64,000 nt of DNA. It comes from Halogeometricum rufum (GTDB lineage Archaea > Halobacteriota > Halobacteria > Halobacteriales > Haloferacaceae). Of this stretch, positions 25,127 to 33,568 are shown piece by piece (the stretch's first letter is position 1; the number at the start of each line of letters is the position of its first letter). Below the pieces are notes generated by a model. It saw nothing but the letters and a program-made list of their open reading frames with translations, ran no database searches and was not told the DNA's origin. The position numbers were made by a program, and so were the translations under genes. The stretch spans positions 305,314 to 369,313 of the forward strand of contig NZ_FOYT01000003.1 in assembly GCF_900112175.1 (NCBI RefSeq), written 5' to 3'.

Positions 25127-26038
25127 ATGCCCGACGACGCGTCGGACTCCTCGTTCGCTCGCGACGCCGAATCCGTCCGCAGGAAGCGAGCGGTGGCCGA
25201 AGAGGACGCCGCGCTGCGAGCGTTCGGCCTCTTTCTGGCGGGGACGCTGGCGTTCTCGTGGGGGCTCTGGTCGCTGCTGCTCACGGACGCGGTGCCCGCG
25301 TCGGCGACGGGACTGCTCGCGAGGGTCGGCGGGTTCGGTCCGTTCGTCGGGTCGGTCCTCGCCCTGTGGGCGTCGGGGTGGCGCGTCCGCGACTGGCTCC
25401 GCGCGAACGTTCGACTCCGCCTTCCCCTCCGCTGGTACGGGTTCGCACTCGTGCTCCCGCCGGTGTTCGTCGCGCTCGCCGGTCTCGTCCACGCGACGGC
25501 GTTCGGTGCCAGCTTCGACCTCGACGCCGTCAACCCGCTGTGGTTCTACCCCGTCGCCGTCGTCGTCGTGTTCTTCGTCGGCGGCGGGCAGGAGGAACTG
25601 GGCTGGCGCGCCTTCGCGGTACCGGCGCTTCAGCAGCGCTTCTCGGCGGCGACGGCGAGTCTCGGCGTCGGTGCCGTCTGGGCGCTCTGGCACCTCCCCC
25701 TGTTCTTGCTCCCGGTCAGTCCCCAGAGCGACCTTCCGCTCGGTCCCTACGTCGTCGCGGTGCTGGCCGTCTCGGTCGTCTTCACGTGGCTCTACAACGC
25801 CTCCGGGAGCGTGTTCGTCCCCATGCTCCTCCACGCCGGCATCAACCCCATCGGCGGCTACTTCCCGACGGGCGGCGTCGAGGCGATACGGACGGTCACC
25901 GGCTACGGCTCCTACGCCCTCGTCGTCGCCTGCGCCGCCGCCGTCGTCCTCGCCGTGTACGGGCCGGCCCGACTGTCGAACGGCCCCCGCGTGCGGTTGC
26001 TCGATATCGTCGCGCGCGCTCCCGAGGAGGAGCGATAG
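25127..26038 (+). CDS. CPBP family intramembrane protease
   Basis: A 303-residue membrane protein with about eight helices after a 30-residue charged cytoplasmic start. CPBP motifs are EELGWRAF (Glu156, Glu157, Arg161), WALWHLPLF (His189) and LLHAGIN near residue 235. The EELGWR and WHLP forms are typical of a large subgroup common in haloarchaea and bacteria and differ from the EELVYRG type of its divergent neighbour, so the pair did not arise by a recent duplication. Substrate unknown. Confidence 0.87.
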   Translation: MPDDASDSSFARDAESVRRKRAVAEEDAALRAFGLFLAGTLAFSWGLWSLLLTDAVPASATGLLARVGGFGPFVGSVLALWASGWRVRDWLRANVRLRLPLRWYGFALVLPPVFVALAGLVHATAFGASFDLDAVNPLWFYPVAVVVVFFVGGGQEELGWRAFAVPALQQRFSAATASLGVGAVWALWHLPLFLLPVSPQSDLPLGPYVVAVLAVSVVFTWLYNASGSVFVPMLLHAGINPIGGYFPTGGVEAIRTVTGYGSYALVVACAAAVVLAVYGPARLSNGPRVRLLDIVARAPEEER

Positions 26039-26161
26039 CCGGTCCGGGCCGCCGCCGTTACGGCCGACGAGCGGTACTCTCGGAACCTGATTCTCGGTCG
26101 ATAGGAATCAGCTGTGAAGCCATCCTCGCTCGGGCCGTACTCTCGGACGGAGGACACCGAG

Positions 26162-26608
26162 ATGACGACAGCGACCGAGGAGAGACGATTCAGACCGACC
26201 GACTCGCGACGGCTCGCGCTCTGGCTCTACGTCGTCGGCGCGTTCGGACTGGGCGTGACCGCCCTGTTCGGGGGCGGAAACCTGCTCTTTGACCCGTCGG
26301 GGTCGCGGATGAACATGCCCGCGGAGTGGCTGGCCGGGACGCCGTTCCCGGACTACTTCCTCCCCGGACTGTTCCTGTTCACCGTGTTCGGCGTCGGGTC
26401 GTTCGCCGTCCTGTACGGAGTCGTTCGCCGGCGCGTCTGGGCGTGGCACGCGGCCCTCGGCCTCGGGATACTCTTGGTCGGGTGGATTCTCGCCCAGATG
26501 TACCTGCTGCAGATGGTGAACGTGCTGCACTTCGTCTACGGGGGGCTGGGCCTCCTCTTGGCCGGCCTCGCCCTCCTGCCGTCGGTCCGGACCGAACTCC
26601 GGGGGTGA
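26162..26608 (+). CDS. Four-helix membrane protein, unknown function
   Basis: A 148-residue protein with four hydrophobic segments (about 20-40, 65-88, 95-115 and 120-138) and short charged ends. The first extracellular loop contains FDPSGSRMNMPAEWLAGTPF. I do not recognise a family with certainty. ATG 26162 was preferred to a start at 26114 because the additional residues add nothing conserved. It is convergent with the FAD oxidoreductase gene. Confidence 0.6.
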   Translation: MTTATEERRFRPTDSRRLALWLYVVGAFGLGVTALFGGGNLLFDPSGSRMNMPAEWLAGTPFPDYFLPGLFLFTVFGVGSFAVLYGVVRRRVWAWHAALGLGILLVGWILAQMYLLQMVNVLHFVYGGLGLLLAGLALLPSVRTELRG

Positions 26609-26618
26609 GTCGCGCGAC

Positions 26619-28043
26619 TCACCGGGGACTCGACGACGGCCTCCCCTCCTCGTACCGGTGCGGGTCGGCTTCGCTCTCGTGCTGGCCGCCGCTCGGCGGC
26701 GGGAGGAGGACGCGCCGCACCACTCCCGGACGCAACAGCGACGACGGCGGCCGTTCCATCGTGAGGACGCGCACGAACGCGTCCGTCAGTGCGCCGTCGG
26801 TGTGCGCGTGGCGGAGCAGGCGTCCGAGATACCAGCCGAAGAAGGCCGTGCCGCGGGGCTTCGGGCCGGTCGTCTCCGTGAAACCGAAGTCGGCCCCGAC
26901 AGCGAGCGACCACGCGCCGTCGACGACGCCCTCGACGCGGTCGAAGAACCGCGGTGCGAGGTTCTCGCGGCCGTCTGCGAGCACGTGATGTAGCACCAAC
27001 GCTTCGAGCGCGGCGACGGACATCCCCTGCGCGTACACCGGGTTGAAACTGGCGACGGCGTCGCCGACGACGAGCAACCCGTCGGGGAAGCGGTCGAGGT
27101 CCTCGTAGCGGTGTCGCCTGTTCGTCGGGAACGGGTAGTGGTCGATACCGTCGGCCGCCCAGTCGTGGCGCTCCAGCAGTCTAGCAATCTCGGGGACCGG
27201 GAGGCTCGCGGCGTACTCGGCGAACGCGTCGCGGTCGGTCGGCGGGACGGTGCCGTGGACGCCCTGCAGGTTCACCACCCAGCGATTTCCCTCGACGGGG
27301 GCGGCCATCCCGCCGCGCGTGCGTGGTGCAGACGCCGGGACGAGGAACGTCCGTCGGTCGCTCGGGGGCCGGTCCACGAAGGTGGTGCTGTACGTCATCT
27401 CGATTCGGACTTCGTCCGTCGGCGGCGACTCGTAGCCGTGCGTTTCGAGCCAGTTCGGCGTCTTGCTCGCTCGACCGGTGGCGTCCACGACCAGGTCGGC
27501 CGGCAACTCCACCGCGTCCCGGCCGGTCCCTTCTCGGAGCACGACACCTCGGACCGTCGTCCCCGCGTCGTCGAGGAGGTAGTCGCCGCCCCGGCAGTTC
27601 GTGCGTATCTCGACGCCGTCGCGCGCGGCGACGTGGCGGCGAATCACGTGCTCGAACAGCGGTCTGGTCGCCGAGACAGTCTCCATCCGGGCGGGGCCGT
27701 CCGCGAGGAACGCGCCCTCGTCGTAGAACCGGACGTCGCCCGCGAAGTCGGTCACGACGCCGCCGGCCGAAATCACGTCCTCGGCGTAGCCGGGGAGCAG
27801 GTCAGCCATCGTCGCGCGCCCGGCCTCCAGAAGCGCGTGGGGATGCCGCCCCTGCGGCACGCCGCGGCGGGCGACCGGGTCGTCCGGCAGTGAGTCGCGT
27901 TCGACGACGGTCACCTCGGCGAACGCGTCGGCGAGGACGCGGGCCGCGAGCAGTCCGGCCACGCCCCCGCCGACGACCACCGCGCGGTCACCGCACTCGG
28001 CCACGCGCGCGCCGTCGTATCGCGGTATCGTCGCCAGCGTCAT
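26619..28043 (-). CDS. FAD-dependent monooxygenase/oxidoreductase
   Basis: A 474-residue flavoprotein. An FAD-binding Rossmann motif RAVVVGGGVAGLLAARVLAD lies near the N-terminus, a DVVDATGR-type element appears as DLVVDATGRASKTPNW near residue 185, and a second FAD contact GLLVVGDAVASFNPVYAQGM lies near residue 310. This is the layout of aromatic hydroxylases and geranylgeranyl reductase-like enzymes. The substrate is unknown. ATG 28043 was chosen because a perfect Shine-Dalgarno GGAGGTGA lies five bases upstream, which is rare here. A GTG three codons earlier would overlap it. A 51-residue ORF in another frame begins 100 bases upstream. Confidence 0.85.
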   Translation of the reverse strand: MTLATIPRYDGARVAECGDRAVVVGGGVAGLLAARVLADAFAEVTVVERDSLPDDPVARRGVPQGRHPHALLEAGRATMADLLPGYAEDVISAGGVVTDFAGDVRFYDEGAFLADGPARMETVSATRPLFEHVIRRHVAARDGVEIRTNCRGGDYLLDDAGTTVRGVVLREGTGRDAVELPADLVVDATGRASKTPNWLETHGYESPPTDEVRIEMTYSTTFVDRPPSDRRTFLVPASAPRTRGGMAAPVEGNRWVVNLQGVHGTVPPTDRDAFAEYAASLPVPEIARLLERHDWAADGIDHYPFPTNRRHRYEDLDRFPDGLLVVGDAVASFNPVYAQGMSVAALEALVLHHVLADGRENLAPRFFDRVEGVVDGAWSLAVGADFGFTETTGPKPRGTAFFGWYLGRLLRHAHTDGALTDAFVRVLTMERPPSSLLRPGVVRRVLLPPPSGGQHESEADPHRYEEGRPSSSPR

Positions 28044-28143
28044 CGTCTTCACCTCCCGCGTCCTCGTCTTCGTCTCCCGGTTCGGTCGCGCCGGCGGCGG
28101 GCGTCGCGGCGACGTGCGAGTCGGTCTTGGTCTGTGTCTCCAT
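27988..28143 (-). CDS. Possible small acidic protein overlapping the oxidoreductase start
   Basis: A 51-codon ORF starting METQTKTDSHVAATPAAG, then an acidic run (GDEDEDAGGEDDDAGDD) and a basic end (IRRRARGRVR). A TATA-like element cgatatag (28168-28175) lies about 28 bases before its ATG, fitting a leaderless transcript. The ORF runs through the ribosome binding site and ATG of the oxidoreductase in another frame, so it may couple or control translation. No homology is recognised and it may be spurious. Confidence 0.35.
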   Translation of the reverse strand: METQTKTDSHVAATPAAGATEPGDEDEDAGGEDDDAGDDTAIRRRARGRVR

Positions 28144-28192
28144 CGCGTGCTAACTGCTCGTGGCAGTCGATATAGTCGTACTCAGCAGGCGT

Positions 28193-29146
28193 TTACTGTT
28201 GGCTAACCGACCGTTCGGTGACGCTGGCGACGGACCCGGCCGCGTCCACGACGAACGCGAGTCGGTCCCGCCCGTGGGCGGCGGTGACCCGGACGGCGGG
28301 CGGGTCAGTCGTCAGGACCTCCTCGTGCCAGTCGAGTCCGCGGCGGAGTCCGTCCCACGTGGCCGGGACGTGTTCGACCCCTCGGTCGAAGTAGAAGGCG
28401 ACGAGCGCCGGGTGGTGGGAGACGGCGGCGTACGACGGACTGCGCCAGTCGAACTTGCAGGCGGTGCAGGCGAACGTCAGGACGGCCGCGAAACGGGAAT
28501 CGCACGCGTCGCAGACGCTACCGTCCGCGTCGTGGTCCGCGCACACCGCGAGCGACGAGTCCACCGCGCTCCCGCACTCCGGACAGACCCCGTCGCACAT
28601 CGCCTCGAACCGGTGGATGGAGTAGGCGATGGTCGCGTCCAGCACCCCGTCGGCGTCGCGGCCACGGAGGCCCGCGGGCGGGAGGCTGAACCCGAATATC
28701 TCCCCGCCTCTCCGGGGCCAGTATCCCTCGCACGCCGTGCATCGGGCCCACGTGGTCCCGTCCTCGTGCGTTATCTCGACCGGACTCCCGCACAGGGGGC
28801 AGTCGGCGTCGACTGGGGACGGACCGACCGTCGGGTCGCCGGTGACGCCGCCCGCGACGACGGCGCGCACGACTCTGAACCCTGGGGCGGCCAGTCGGTA
28901 GCCGTCCGCCGTCCGCCGGACGAAGTGACCGGTCAGCCTTCCGAGGTGGTAGTTGAAGTTCCCCGAGTCGTCGACGTCGACCCGGTCGAACAGGTCCGAG
29001 AACGAGACGGAACCGTCCGCCTCGTGCGGGTCGTACGCGTCCCAGAGCGCCCGCAGGATGGCGATTCGCGTCTCGTTTCCCAACAGCGTGAACGCGTCGT
29101 CGGGCGAGAGCGGTGCCGCGCCTCCCCCGCCCCGGTCCCGTGTCAT
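28193..29146 (-). CDS. ArsR-like winged-helix regulator with zinc-ribbon domain
   Basis: A 317-residue predicted regulator. Residues 14-95 form an ArsR-type winged helix (AFTLLGNETRIAILRALWDA and the wing DSGNFNYHLGRLTGHFVRR). Residues 110-235 carry several Cys pairs: CPLCGSPVEI, CTACEGYW, CPECGSAVD, CDACDSRF and CTACKFDW, likely two or three zinc ribbons. The family is haloarchaeal (DUF7351-like). Its ligand is unknown. It diverges from the histidine kinase gene across 110 bases. A paralogue with the same layout lies at 36648. Confidence 0.82.
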   Translation of the reverse strand: MTRDRGGGGAAPLSPDDAFTLLGNETRIAILRALWDAYDPHEADGSVSFSDLFDRVDVDDSGNFNYHLGRLTGHFVRRTADGYRLAAPGFRVVRAVVAGGVTGDPTVGPSPVDADCPLCGSPVEITHEDGTTWARCTACEGYWPRRGGEIFGFSLPPAGLRGRDADGVLDATIAYSIHRFEAMCDGVCPECGSAVDSSLAVCADHDADGSVCDACDSRFAAVLTFACTACKFDWRSPSYAAVSHHPALVAFYFDRGVEHVPATWDGLRRGLDWHEEVLTTDPPAVRVTAAHGRDRLAFVVDAAGSVASVTERSVSQQ

Positions 29147-29256
29147 ATGTCATCGTACGACGCTGTGCTGTATAAGTCGACGCTCGTTTTCGGTAGATGA
29201 GTACACTTATGCTACTATTCGTCCAACGCAGAATGTCTCTGTAATTCCCCGCTCGT

Positions 29257-30975
29257 ATGACGTGGCAACACACTCTCTACGCCTATCCGACCCTCTTCGC
29301 AGCCGTTCTCGCGGCTGCGCTCGGGGCGTACGGACTCGCGTACATCGACCGGAACGGCCGGACGCCGGTCCTCGTGACGTTCGTGTTCGCGACGGCGGCG
29401 CTCTCGCTGTGGTCCGGCTTCTCGGCGCTCAAACTCCTCAGCACCGACCCCGCGGTCAAACTGCTCGCCTATCGCCTGCTCTACCTCGGCGCGGCCCCGA
29501 TAGGCGCGTTCAGCCTGTTGTTCGCGCTGGCGTACACCGACCGCGACGAGTGGCTCCGACCCGCCGTCGTCGCCGCCCTCCTGAGCGTGCCCGTCGTCTA
29601 TCTGCTACTTCTGTTCACGAACCCCGGCGGCCTCGCGGTCGAGGGGACACGCCTCGTCGAGACGGGCGGTCTCCTCGTCCTGCGAGTGGACGTCGGGCCC
29701 GCGCACGTCCCGCTTCAACTGCTCTACAACGCCCTGCTGTCGCTGGTCGCGGTGGCCATCGTCGGGGTGGAGGCGGTCAGGCTCGGGCGAGCGTACCTGC
29801 CGCAGGCGGCGCTTCTCGGCCTCGGCATCGGAGCGCCTATCCTCGTCGTCGCGGCGACGTACGCGGGCGTCCCGCCCTTCACCGCGGACAGCGTCAACTT
29901 CGTCCCCACGTCGACCGCGGTCACGACGGTTGCGCTCGGGGTCGCCCTGTTCAGATACCGCCTGCTGGACCTCCCACCGATAGCCTACACGACCGCGATG
30001 GCGGCCTCGCCCGACGGCGTCCTCGTCGTCGATACGGACCGTCGAGTCGTCCACGCGAACGACCGCGGTGAACGCCTCTTCGCCGGTCTGAACGGCACGA
30101 TGGGCGACTCCTTCGACGAGGCGTTCCCGGACGTGGCTCTCGAAGACGCGTCCGCCGCCGAGGTCCGAATCGACGGCGAGGACGAGACGCCGACGTTCCT
30201 CAGCGTCCGAACGCAACGCCTCCGGCGCCGCGGGAAACGCGTCGGCTGGGTCGTCGTCCTCCGCGACGTGACGGCCCTGCAGGAGCAGAAGCGCGCGATT
30301 GAGGAGCAGAACGAGCGGCTCAGACTCCTCAACCAGATAGTCCGCCACGACGTCAGAAACGACATGTCCGTCGTCCTCGGCAACGCGAACCTCCTCGAAT
30401 CGCTCGTCGAGGACGAGGAGGCCCGGCGCCGACTCGCGACCATCGTCCGGAACGGCGAACACGCCGTCGAACTCACGGAGACCATGCGCGGCCTGATGCG
30501 CACGATGCTGGAGGACGCGCCGGAACTCGAACCGGTGTCCCTGCGGCGCGTCGTGAACGACGAGGTGGCGGCGATGCAGGCCGACGACGGCGACTGCGAG
30601 GTGACCGTCTCCGGCGAGATTCCGGACGTCCGCGTCGTCGCCGACGACACCCTCGGAACCGTCTTCCGGAACCTCCTCACGAACGGCGTCCGGCACAACG
30701 ACTCCGACGTTCCGACGGTGACGGTGTCGGCGACCGAGGCGGACGACAGCGTCGTCGTCAGCGTCGCGGACGACGGCCGCGGGATTCCGGCGGACAGACG
30801 CGAAGCGATATTCGGCCGCGGGAACAAGGGGCTGGAGAGTCCCGGGACCGGCGTCGGTCTCTACCTCGTCCAGGCGCTCGTCGACGGCTACGGCGGCGAA
30901 GTCTGGATAGCGGACAACGAACCCCGCGGCTCCGTCTTCTCCGTGCGACTGCGGACGGCCGCCGACCGGACGTAG
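29257..30975 (+). CDS. Membrane-bound sensor histidine kinase with 7TM input and PAS domain
   Basis: A 572-residue sensor. Residues 1-225 hold seven membrane helices of the histidine-kinase N-terminal 7TM type. Residues 240-340 are a PAS domain (MAASPDGVLVVDTDRRVVHAND). Residues 350-400 carry the HisKA dimerisation helix with the phosphorylatable His in IVRHDVRNDMSVV. Residues 440-570 are the ATPase, with LLTNGVRHND as the N box, VADDGRGIP as the G1 box and GTGVGLYLVQALVDGYGG as the G2 box. No response regulator lies next to it, as is common in haloarchaea. The signal is unknown. Confidence 0.92.
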   Translation: MTWQHTLYAYPTLFAAVLAAALGAYGLAYIDRNGRTPVLVTFVFATAALSLWSGFSALKLLSTDPAVKLLAYRLLYLGAAPIGAFSLLFALAYTDRDEWLRPAVVAALLSVPVVYLLLLFTNPGGLAVEGTRLVETGGLLVLRVDVGPAHVPLQLLYNALLSLVAVAIVGVEAVRLGRAYLPQAALLGLGIGAPILVVAATYAGVPPFTADSVNFVPTSTAVTTVALGVALFRYRLLDLPPIAYTTAMAASPDGVLVVDTDRRVVHANDRGERLFAGLNGTMGDSFDEAFPDVALEDASAAEVRIDGEDETPTFLSVRTQRLRRRGKRVGWVVVLRDVTALQEQKRAIEEQNERLRLLNQIVRHDVRNDMSVVLGNANLLESLVEDEEARRRLATIVRNGEHAVELTETMRGLMRTMLEDAPELEPVSLRRVVNDEVAAMQADDGDCEVTVSGEIPDVRVVADDTLGTVFRNLLTNGVRHNDSDVPTVTVSATEADDSVVVSVADDGRGIPADRREAIFGRGNKGLESPGTGVGLYLVQALVDGYGGEVWIADNEPRGSVFSVRLRTAADRT

Positions 30976-31042
30976 CGACCGTCGCCGGTCACGGTCGGCC
31001 GCGGAGTGCGCCGGGTCTTCCTGCGCCGTGGGAACCGCGCCG

Positions 31043-31050
31043 TATCTATA
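31043..31050 (+). promoter_or_regulatory. TATA box of tandem UspA gene
   Basis: TATCTATA in a short AT-rich stretch, about 33 bases before ATG 31080. This predicts a transcript with almost no leader, as usual in haloarchaea, and supports ATG 31080 over the GTG three bases upstream. Confidence 0.5.
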
Positions 31051-31079
31051 TCAAACGATAGTGATAATCTACGGACGTG

Positions 31080-31895
31080 ATGTACGCCGCACTCGTACCA
31101 GTCGACAGAGACAGGGACCGCGCGTTCCACCAGGCGAAGTACGTCGAACGACTCGCGAGTTCGGGCGGCGACGTTGCGGCGACGGTGCTGTACGTGGTGC
31201 CGCCGAAGGAGTTCGAGAGGGCCGACGACGTGGCGTTCGAGTCTGTCGAGTCGGCCGTTGAGGCCGCCGACTACCTCGAAGACGCCGGGATACCCGTGAC
31301 GCGGGCCGTCGGCGACGGGAGTCCCGCGGACGAAATCGTCCGCACCGCCGACGAACTCGACGCGGACGAAATCGTCGCGGGCGGCCGGAAACGCTCGGGC
31401 GTGACGCCGTTACTGCTGGGGAGTACGGTCCACGACGTGATGCTCTCGGCGGACCGGCCGGTCACCATCACCGGCGAGCGGTCGGTGTTCGGGGAGGGGA
31501 CGCAGACGCTCCTCGTCGCCGTCGACCGGGACGTCGAACGCGCCACTCGACAAGCCGACTACGTCGCCGCCCGCCCGAACGCCGAGGACGTCGAGGCCGT
31601 CGTCTACTACGTGTTCCCGCACCAGGACTACAAGGGGGCGCCCCCGCACGAGTTCGAAGAGGTCGAGGCCGCCGTCGAGGCGGCCGACCGTCTCGAGGCC
31701 GCGGGCGTGTCTGTCGAACGCCTGTCGGAGGGCGGCGAAGTCGAACGGAAGATTCTCCGCACGGCCGACGAACGCGACGCGGACGGCATCGTGATGGGCG
31801 GGCGGAAACGCTCGGGCGTCCAAAAGGTCCTCCTCGGAAGCGTCGCCCTCGACGTGATGCTCTCGGCGGACCGGCCGGTCACGCTCACCGGATAA
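31080..31895 (+). CDS. Tandem-domain universal stress protein
   Basis: A 271-residue protein made of two UspA-like halves (about 1-138 and 139-271). Both halves end with nearly the same segment: GGRKRSGVTPLLLGSTVHDV in the first and GGRKRSGVQKVLLGSVALDV in the second, each followed by MLSADRPVT. The usual ATP loop G-x2-G-x9-G-S is altered to GGRKRSG, so nucleotide binding may differ. At the DNA level a 33-base identical block recurs at a distance of 417 bases (31433 and 31850), evidence for internal duplication or recent gene conversion. It follows the kinase gene but has its own TATA box. Confidence 0.85.
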   Translation: MYAALVPVDRDRDRAFHQAKYVERLASSGGDVAATVLYVVPPKEFERADDVAFESVESAVEAADYLEDAGIPVTRAVGDGSPADEIVRTADELDADEIVAGGRKRSGVTPLLLGSTVHDVMLSADRPVTITGERSVFGEGTQTLLVAVDRDVERATRQADYVAARPNAEDVEAVVYYVFPHQDYKGAPPHEFEEVEAAVEAADRLEAAGVSVERLSEGGEVERKILRTADERDADGIVMGGRKRSGVQKVLLGSVALDVMLSADRPVTLTG

Positions 31896-31918
31896 CGGGG
31901 TCGACGGCGGTCACGCCG

Positions 31919-33568
31919 TCACCAGTCCATCTTCTCGTCCGCCTCGTCGCGTTCGCTGTCCGCCTCGGCGCGTTCCGCGGGGTCGCCGTGCCCGCCGCCG
32001 CCGGGCGTCCGCACCGTGACCGTCGTCCCGGCGGCCACGTCGCGCGTCGTCTTCGCCGGGACGGACGCGCCGTCCACGAGGTTCTCGCCCGTCGCGCCGT
32101 CTTCGCCGCCCGCGATGCCGCGCGGGGCGACGCGTCGCCGTTCGGTCAGGAGCGAGACGGTGGCGTCGGCCTCGACGGTGACAGACCGGACGATGCCGAG
32201 GCCGCCGCGGTGTCGGCCCCGCCCCCCGCTGTTCTCGCGGAGCCCGTACGCCTCGACGAACAGCGGATACTCGGCCTCAAGCGCCTCGACGGGCGTGTTG
32301 AGCGTGTTCGTCATCCCGACCTGGACGCCGTCCATCCCGTCTCTGCTCGACAGGCCGCCGAACCCGCCGCCGATGGTCTCGTAGTAGGTGAAGCCGTCGG
32401 CCCCGCCGGCGCGACTGCCGATGGTGAGGTTGTTCATCGTCCCCTGTCCCTGCGCGGGGACGCGGTCCGGCGCGGCGTCGGCGAGTGCCGTGAACACGAC
32501 GTCCGTCACGCGCTGACTCGTCTCGACGTTGCCGCCGACGACGGCGGCGGGCGGGTCCGGGTTCAACAGCGACCCGTCCGGTACCGAGACGGTGATGGGG
32601 TCGTAACAGCCCTGATTCGGCGGAATCTCCGGGTCCGTCACGCACCGGACGACGAAGTAGACGGCCGACTTGGCCACCGCGAGAGGGGCGTTGACGTTGC
32701 CGGCCACCTGCGGTGCGGTGCCGTCGAAGTCGACGGTGACCGACCCGTCGTCGACGGTGACCGTCACCTCGATAGGCACGTCGTCGTCGGTGACGCCGTC
32801 GCCCTCCAACACGTCGCGGGCGCGGTACTCGCCGTCAGGCAGGGCGCGGAGTTCCGCGGTCACGCGGTCCCGCGAGTAGCCGATCACGGCGTCGAACGCC
32901 GCGACGATTCGGTCCCGGCCGTGTTCGGCCACCAGGTCGCGGAGTCGTTCCTCCGCGCGTTCGTTCGCCGCTATCTGCGCGCGGACGTCGGCGCGACGCT
33001 CTCCGGGGTTGCGGACGTTCGCCAACAGAATCGACAGCACGTCCTCGTTCGTCTCGCCGCCCTCGACCAGTCGCACCGGCGGGAGGCGGAGTCCCTCCTG
33101 ATAGATTTCGCGCGCGCCGGCCGGCATGCTGCCGGGCGTCATCCCCCCGACGTCGGCGTGGTGCGCGCGGGAGACGGCGTATCCGAGCACCTCGCCGTCG
33201 ACAGAGAGCGGAGACACCAGCGTCACGTCCGGCAGGTGCGTCCCGCCCTCGAACGGGTCGTTCAGCACGAACACGTCGCCCGGTTCGGGGTCGTAGTCGA
33301 GCACCGTCTCCACCGCCTCGGGCATCGCGCCGAGGTGGACCGGGATGTGTTCGGCCTGCGCGACGAGGCGTCCCTCGGCGTCGAACAGGGCGGTCGAGCA
33401 GTCGCGTCGCTCCTTGATGTTCGGCGAGTACGACGAGGTGACGAGTACCTGCCCCATCTCCTCGGCGACGCTCTCGAACTGGTTGCGGACGATTTCGAGC
33501 GTGACCGGGTCGACGTCCGTCTCGGCGCCCGCGTTCGCCCGCCCGGCGTCGCCGTCGTCGCCGGTCAT
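31919..33568 (-). CDS. hyuB: Hydantoinase B/oxoprolinase family protein
   Basis: A 549-residue HyuB-type subunit, full length for the family. Recognisable segments are DPVTLEIVRNQFESVAEEMG at the start, HIPVHLGAMPEAV, RAHHADVGGMTPGSMP (metal-binding HHADVGG) and the Gly-rich PGGGGHGDP near the end. With HyuA it forms an ATP-dependent amidohydrolase acting on cyclic imides such as 5-oxoproline, hydantoin or N-methylhydantoin, or a related carboxylase. It overlaps hyuA by four bases. N-methylhydantoin hydrolysis feeds sarcosine formation in other organisms, so a link to the sarcosine-type enzymes at 43-49 kb is conceivable but unproven. Confidence 0.9.
   Translation of the reverse strand: MTGDDGDAGRANAGAETDVDPVTLEIVRNQFESVAEEMGQVLVTSSYSPNIKERRDCSTALFDAEGRLVAQAEHIPVHLGAMPEAVETVLDYDPEPGDVFVLNDPFEGGTHLPDVTLVSPLSVDGEVLGYAVSRAHHADVGGMTPGSMPAGAREIYQEGLRLPPVRLVEGGETNEDVLSILLANVRNPGERRADVRAQIAANERAEERLRDLVAEHGRDRIVAAFDAVIGYSRDRVTAELRALPDGEYRARDVLEGDGVTDDDVPIEVTVTVDDGSVTVDFDGTAPQVAGNVNAPLAVAKSAVYFVVRCVTDPEIPPNQGCYDPITVSVPDGSLLNPDPPAAVVGGNVETSQRVTDVVFTALADAAPDRVPAQGQGTMNNLTIGSRAGGADGFTYYETIGGGFGGLSSRDGMDGVQVGMTNTLNTPVEALEAEYPLFVEAYGLRENSGGRGRHRGGLGIVRSVTVEADATVSLLTERRRVAPRGIAGGEDGATGENLVDGASVPAKTTRDVAAGTTVTVRTPGGGGHGDPAERAEADSERDEADEKMDW

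Noticed and set aside
23893..26038. Two CPBP genes as a bacteriocin (halocin) processing and immunity locus.
   Set aside because: CPBP proteins are sometimes linked to bacteriocin immunity, but no precursor peptide with a double-glycine or Tat leader and no dedicated exporter is visible nearby.
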